NCBI GenBank assembly: GCA_963926275.1
Contig: CAWUWP010000071.1
Coordinates: forward strand, 1 to 16,600
Direction of reading: 5' to 3'
DNA: 16,600 nt
Origin: UBA1858 sp963926275
GTDB lineage: Bacteria > Pseudomonadota > Gammaproteobacteria > UBA4575
Made by a program: the position numbers and the translations under genes. Positions 13,619-16,600 of the stretch are shown one piece after another; the first letter of the stretch is position 1; every line of letters starts with the position of its first letter. The notes beneath the pieces were generated by a model, which searched no databases, was not told the origin of the DNA, and was given only the letters and a program-made list of their open reading frames with translations.

Positions 13619-15280
13619 TTACTTAACTATAGCTAAGCCTTCACCACGCGGATCTGATGCAGATTCCACTTTATTGTTTTCTTGGTCCCAAATAATTGCC
13701 TGCATATTCCCGTAACTACGTGACATTTCATTGAGCTGATGACCTTTAGCGGCAAGTACTGATTGCTCATGTTCAGATAAGGCATTCATTTCAAATTGAA
13801 TTTCATCAGGTAAGTATTGATGATGAAATCTTCGCTGGCTGACTATTTCATTTGCACTCGCACCCTGCTGATATTTTATTAGCGCTAATGCCAACATACT
13901 AATAATTCGACTGCCACCGGGTGTACCAATAATTAAAATGCGTTGCTCGTCGCGCGCAAACAAAGGCGTCATACTCGATAACATTCGTTTGCCCGGTTGT
14001 ATTGAATTAGCATCAGAGCCTACCAAGCCCCATACATTTGCCACGCCGCTAGCCATGGAAAAATCATCCATTTCATCGTTTAACAACACTCCTGTTCCCG
14101 CTGCTACAAAACCACTACCAAATGGATAATTAATTGATAATGTGGCGGCCACATAACTACCGTCACTATCTAGCACTGAAAAATGCGTTGTATCCTCGCC
14201 CTTTGATTCAGATTCATTTTGCAGGGATTGGCTTGTAGTTGCCTTTGCTTGATTGAAATCAGAAAATTTCTGTTGTGCGTATTGTTTATCCAGCAATTTA
14301 CCCATCGGTATATTTGTATAGTCAGGATCGCCCAGATAAATTGCTCTATCTTGATATGCGCGTCGCATCGCTTCTATAACTTCATGCATTGATTGTGCGT
14401 CATCAAGATCTACTGTTTGTGTTTGCTCTAACATTGAGAGTATTTGTGTGATGACGACACCACCAGAGGTCGGTGGTGGTGGCATGATTATCTCAACCCC
14501 GAGGTAATTAGTTTTGATCGGCATTCTTTTTATAATTTTATAGCTCGCCAAATCTTGTAACGTCCATATGCCTCCAGCGGCTTGCACACCTTCGACGAGT
14601 TTGCTTGCAATCTCGCCTCGATAAAAACTGTTAGCGCCCCCCTGTGCAATGCTCTCTAGTGTATTCGCCAAATCAATTTGCCGAATGACAAAATCGCTTT
14701 TGGGCACTTCACCATTATCTAAAAATATTTTACTGGCCTCAGGCGATGCCAGTAATGCTTGCTTGCGTAAGCTCACAAGTTTTAAATAATGATTCCCAGG
14801 CGTAAAGCCATTTCTTGCGACATCTATTGCTGGCTGTAAATTCTCCTGCAATGACCGCTGGCCGTAGTCATTATTAATCACTTCTAGTGCTGCAACTACG
14901 CCGGGGATACCTGCAGATAATGGCCCATCAATAGACGTGCGGGTTAGCTTGCCTTGTTCATCCAGATACATATCATGCGTTGAACCGAGTGGCGCGACTT
15001 CTCTGCCATCGATAACAACATCATTGTTATTTTGCCCCTCATGTAATAACCAAAAACCCCCACCCCCTAATCCACTGCCATAAGGTTCAACCACTGCGAG
15101 TACTGCACTGATCGCGACGGCTGCATCAAATGCATTACCTCCCGCCTGCATAACTTGTTCGCCTGCCGTTGTCGCCAACTTATGCGCACTTGCTACTGCA
15201 TAGGCGTTTTTATTTTCGCTTGCATGCGCTATTAAGAATGTGGAGAAAAATATAAATATTATTACGTTTCGGAATATCAT
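13619..15280 (-). CDS. ggt: gamma-glutamyltransferase/glutathione hydrolase
   Basis: A periplasmic Ntn-hydrolase that cleaves the gamma-glutamyl bond of glutathione and transfers it to water or amino acids. 553 residues: an Sec signal peptide at 1-20 (hydrophobic IIFIFFSTFLIAHA, likely cleavage after AHA), then the large subunit, and autoprocessing at Thr364 in DTTHFSV to a small subunit of 190 residues, the same size as in E. coli. Substrate-binding Arg93 (DGREVAP), NDEMDDF (401-407), the SSM motif in MLSSMTPLF and GTPGGSRI are present. It starts 3 bp after yfhL, so it is the last gene of rsmD-coaD-yfhL-ggt. It has only a poor ribosome-binding site (AAAGTTTAACTG before the ATG). It appears intact and functional. 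Confidence 0.95.
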   Translation of the reverse strand: MIFRNVIIFIFFSTFLIAHASENKNAYAVASAHKLATTAGEQVMQAGGNAFDAAVAISAVLAVVEPYGSGLGGGGFWLLHEGQNNNDVVIDGREVAPLGSTHDMYLDEQGKLTRTSIDGPLSAGIPGVVAALEVINNDYGQRSLQENLQPAIDVARNGFTPGNHYLKLVSLRKQALLASPEASKIFLDNGEVPKSDFVIRQIDLANTLESIAQGGANSFYRGEIASKLVEGVQAAGGIWTLQDLASYKIIKRMPIKTNYLGVEIIMPPPPTSGGVVITQILSMLEQTQTVDLDDAQSMHEVIEAMRRAYQDRAIYLGDPDYTNIPMGKLLDKQYAQQKFSDFNQAKATTSQSLQNESESKGEDTTHFSVLDSDGSYVAATLSINYPFGSGFVAAGTGVLLNDEMDDFSMASGVANVWGLVGSDANSIQPGKRMLSSMTPLFARDEQRILIIGTPGGSRIISMLALALIKYQQGASANEIVSQRRFHHQYLPDEIQFEMNALSEHEQSVLAAKGHQLNEMSRSYGNMQAIIWDQENNKVESASDPRGEGLAIVK

Positions 15281-15283
15281 CAG

Positions 15284-15538
15284 TTAAACTTTACTTTTCA
15301 TGAGCGCACTATATTTATCATGTAGCTGTTGATTTGTTTCTGTGTGCCCAGGGTCAATTAGAATACAATCCACCGGACACACTTCAATACATTGAGGCAC
15401 ATCAAAATGTCCGACACATTCGGTACATTTTTCATTTGTTATTTGATATATTTCTGCACCTTCGAATATCGCATCATTAGGACACTCTGGCTCACATACA
15501 TCACAATTTATACACTCATCAGTAATATAAAGTGCCAT
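15284..15538 (-). CDS. yfhL: YfhL-type 2[4Fe-4S] ferredoxin
   Basis: 84 residues of the Alvin/YfhL ferredoxin group. The first cluster motif is Cys9-x2-Cys12-x2-Cys15-x3-Cys19-Pro. The second is Cys38-x2-Cys41-x8-Cys50-x3-Cys54-Pro, with the characteristic insertion between its second and third cysteines (VGHFDVPQ). An extra Cys58 follows (CPVDC). The C-terminal tail (PGHTETNQQLHDKYSALM) is also typical; in Allochromatium ferredoxin it forms a helix. It is a low-potential electron carrier, and its partners in most bacteria are unknown. It starts 2 bp after the coaD stop and ends 3 bp before ggt, so it is translated within one operon. The pairing with coaD is common in gammaproteobacteria. Confidence 0.93.
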   Translation of the reverse strand: MALYITDECINCDVCEPECPNDAIFEGAEIYQITNEKCTECVGHFDVPQCIEVCPVDCILIDPGHTETNQQLHDKYSALMKSKV

Positions 15539-15540
15539 GA

Positions 15541-16026
15541 CTATTTGCTTTTAAGCTTTTTCTTCAACGCTTGCTCAACTTGAGGATGTACGAATTTTGA
15601 AATATCGCCCCCCAGTAATACAACCTCTCTGACAATACTAGATGAGATAAATGAAAACTGCTCTGCTGGTGTCAAGAAAATAGATTCCAGTGTTGGATCA
15701 AGGTGCCGATTAATACTAGCTAACTGAAATTCAAACTCAAAATCAGATACTGCTCTCAATCCTCGCAATACCGCTAAAGCGCCATGATCTCTAGCAAAAT
15801 TAACGAGTAGCCCGTCAAACCCGCACACTTCTACTCCTTCATATTCAGAAAATACACTATTGGCTAAGGCGACTCTCTCATCTAAATCGAATAGAGGTTC
15901 CTTCTGAGGACTTGCTGCAATTCCTACAATCACCTTATCAAATACGTGCATAGCTCTTCTCACTATGTCTGCATGACCATTGGTGACGGGATCAAATGTT
16001 CCTGGATAAACTACTATCTTTGGCAT
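15541..16026 (-). CDS. coaD: phosphopantetheine adenylyltransferase
   Basis: Transfers AMP from ATP to 4'-phosphopantetheine, the penultimate step of coenzyme A synthesis. 161 residues, the normal length. The nucleotidyltransferase motif TFDPVTNGH (T10 to H18) holds the conserved T/HxxH-type site. LRGLRAVSDFEFEFQLA and the second nucleotide-binding motif FISSSIVRE are both as in E. coli CoaD. ATG 16026 fits the family start; I see no Shine-Dalgarno. It lies 34 bp after rsmD and 2 bp before yfhL on the same strand. The rsmD-coaD order is conserved widely in bacteria. Confidence 0.96.
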   Translation of the reverse strand: MPKIVVYPGTFDPVTNGHADIVRRAMHVFDKVIVGIAASPQKEPLFDLDERVALANSVFSEYEGVEVCGFDGLLVNFARDHGALAVLRGLRAVSDFEFEFQLASINRHLDPTLESIFLTPAEQFSFISSSIVREVVLLGGDISKFVHPQVEQALKKKLKSK

Positions 16027-16060
16027 GGATAATATTTGCTTGAGTTATATTACGGTAGCA

Positions 16061-16600
16061 TTATTTTGCTACCACTAGCCCACATTCTACTTGACCTGCT
16101 TTTAACTGTCTCTGCCATTGCCATGACTGTGGCAATGTTTTGGGGAATTTCTCAGGAGATGCCTCTAAATAAATCAGGCCACCTTTCTTAACACAGCCAA
16201 TATCAGCTATATTTTCAAGTAACTCATTTGGATTATATTTAGAATAGGGTGGGTCTAGAAATATTATGTCGAATTGATCAGAGCAATTATTCATATAAGA
16301 CAATGCATCTGCGCGTATTAGACTGACTTCTTGCGCATCTAATTTTTCTACCTGCGCTGAAAGTAATGAAATTATTTGTTGATCATTGTCGACCAATGTT
16401 GCATGGGCGGCCCCACGTGATACCGCTTCGAAGCCTAGCGCGCCACTACCGGCAAATAAGTCTAAGCAGTAGCTACCTTCAATCCGCGCTTGCAACCAGT
16501 TAAAGAGAGTTTCTCTAACTCGGCTAGGTGTCGGTCGAACATCGTCTTGAAGAACTACCGGTAACTTAGTGCCGCGCCAACGCCCCGCAATTATCCTAAC
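16061..16600 (-). CDS. rsmD: 16S rRNA (guanine966-N2)-methyltransferase, 5' end outside window
   Basis: Methylates N2 of G966 in 16S rRNA on the assembled 30S subunit, using SAM. The frame is open from the stop at 16061 to the last base. The outermost 35 codons read VRIIAGRWRGTKLPV, then RPTPSRVRETLFNW, the conserved RsmD N-terminal region, so the gene extends past 16600. A TTG at 16495 is internal, not the start. SAM motif I is CLDLFAGSGALGFEA, and the catalytic motif is DPPY (FLDPPYSKYN). About 180 residues are visible; only the first few (before VRIIAG) are missing. It is the most upstream gene seen in rsmD-coaD-yfhL-ggt. Confidence 0.95.
   Translation of the reverse strand, partial: VRIIAGRWRGTKLPVVLQDDVRPTPSRVRETLFNWLQARIEGSYCLDLFAGSGALGFEAVSRGAAHATLVDNDQQIISLLSAQVEKLDAQEVSLIRADALSYMNNCSDQFDIIFLDPPYSKYNPNELLENIADIGCVKKGGLIYLEASPEKFPKTLPQSWQWQRQLKAGQVECGLVVAK

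Noticed and set aside
1..16600. CRISPR arrays, insertion sequences, integrase or att sites, toxin-antitoxin or defence genes, tRNA genes
   Set aside because: None was recognised on either strand; the open frames are accounted for by the listed genes and remnants.

Overview
The window looks like chromosomal DNA of a gammaproteobacterium with a fairly AT-rich genome (judged by eye, not computed). L28, L33, MutM, CCA transferase, FolB and YfhL all read closely like the E. coli or Pseudomonas proteins, and the grouping of cca, uppP, folB and a FolK homologue resembles the neighbourhood these genes share in E. coli and Pseudomonas. The strand alternates constantly: short divergent and convergent blocks, with three convergent pairs separated by only 3-4 bp. 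There are no rRNA or tRNA genes, insertion sequences, CRISPR arrays or phage genes that I can see. No stretch longer than about 160 bp lacks a gene or gene remnant.

Layout. 1-2259: the 5' end of thioredoxin (minus, TTG start), an NDUFA9-like atypical SDR (plus) and a lipoprotein aminopeptidase (minus). 2280-5391: cca (plus), then uppP and a MidA/NDUFAF7-type methyltransferase (minus). 5477-7637: a PTR1/FolM-type pteridine reductase and a BLUF protein (plus) facing folK-folB (minus), so three pterin/folate genes lie together. 7773-8198: rpmB-rpmG (plus); rpmG is only 51 codons and starts just after a 15-bp tandem duplication. 8235-9431: a DesB-type acyl desaturase (minus). 9540-11773: a decayed segment. 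A hydantoinase/oxoprolinase A gene (minus) has two frameshifts and no N-terminus, and abuts the 3' end of a GldG-type ABC-transporter gene (plus). 11788-13615: a chorismatase (FkbO/Hyg5/XanB2 family) and mutM (plus). 13619-16600: ggt, yfhL, coaD and rsmD (minus, tightly packed; rsmD runs off the window).

How the genes fit together. Most are housekeeping: tRNA 3' end synthesis, undecaprenyl phosphate recycling, folate/pterin synthesis, ribosomal proteins, CoA synthesis, 16S rRNA methylation and oxidised-purine repair. The chorismatase probably supplies hydroxybenzoate (a ubiquinone or aryl-pigment precursor). The desaturase adjusts membrane lipids.

The points most worth a second look are: the deletion scar joining two opposed gene remnants next to the chorismatase; a BLUF domain whose essential flavin-contacting Gln is Lys; a FolK homologue lacking two substrate-contact residues; and the duplication that appears to have made the rpmG ribosome-binding region. 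I did not find a convincing undescribed multi-gene system; these are the best leads.
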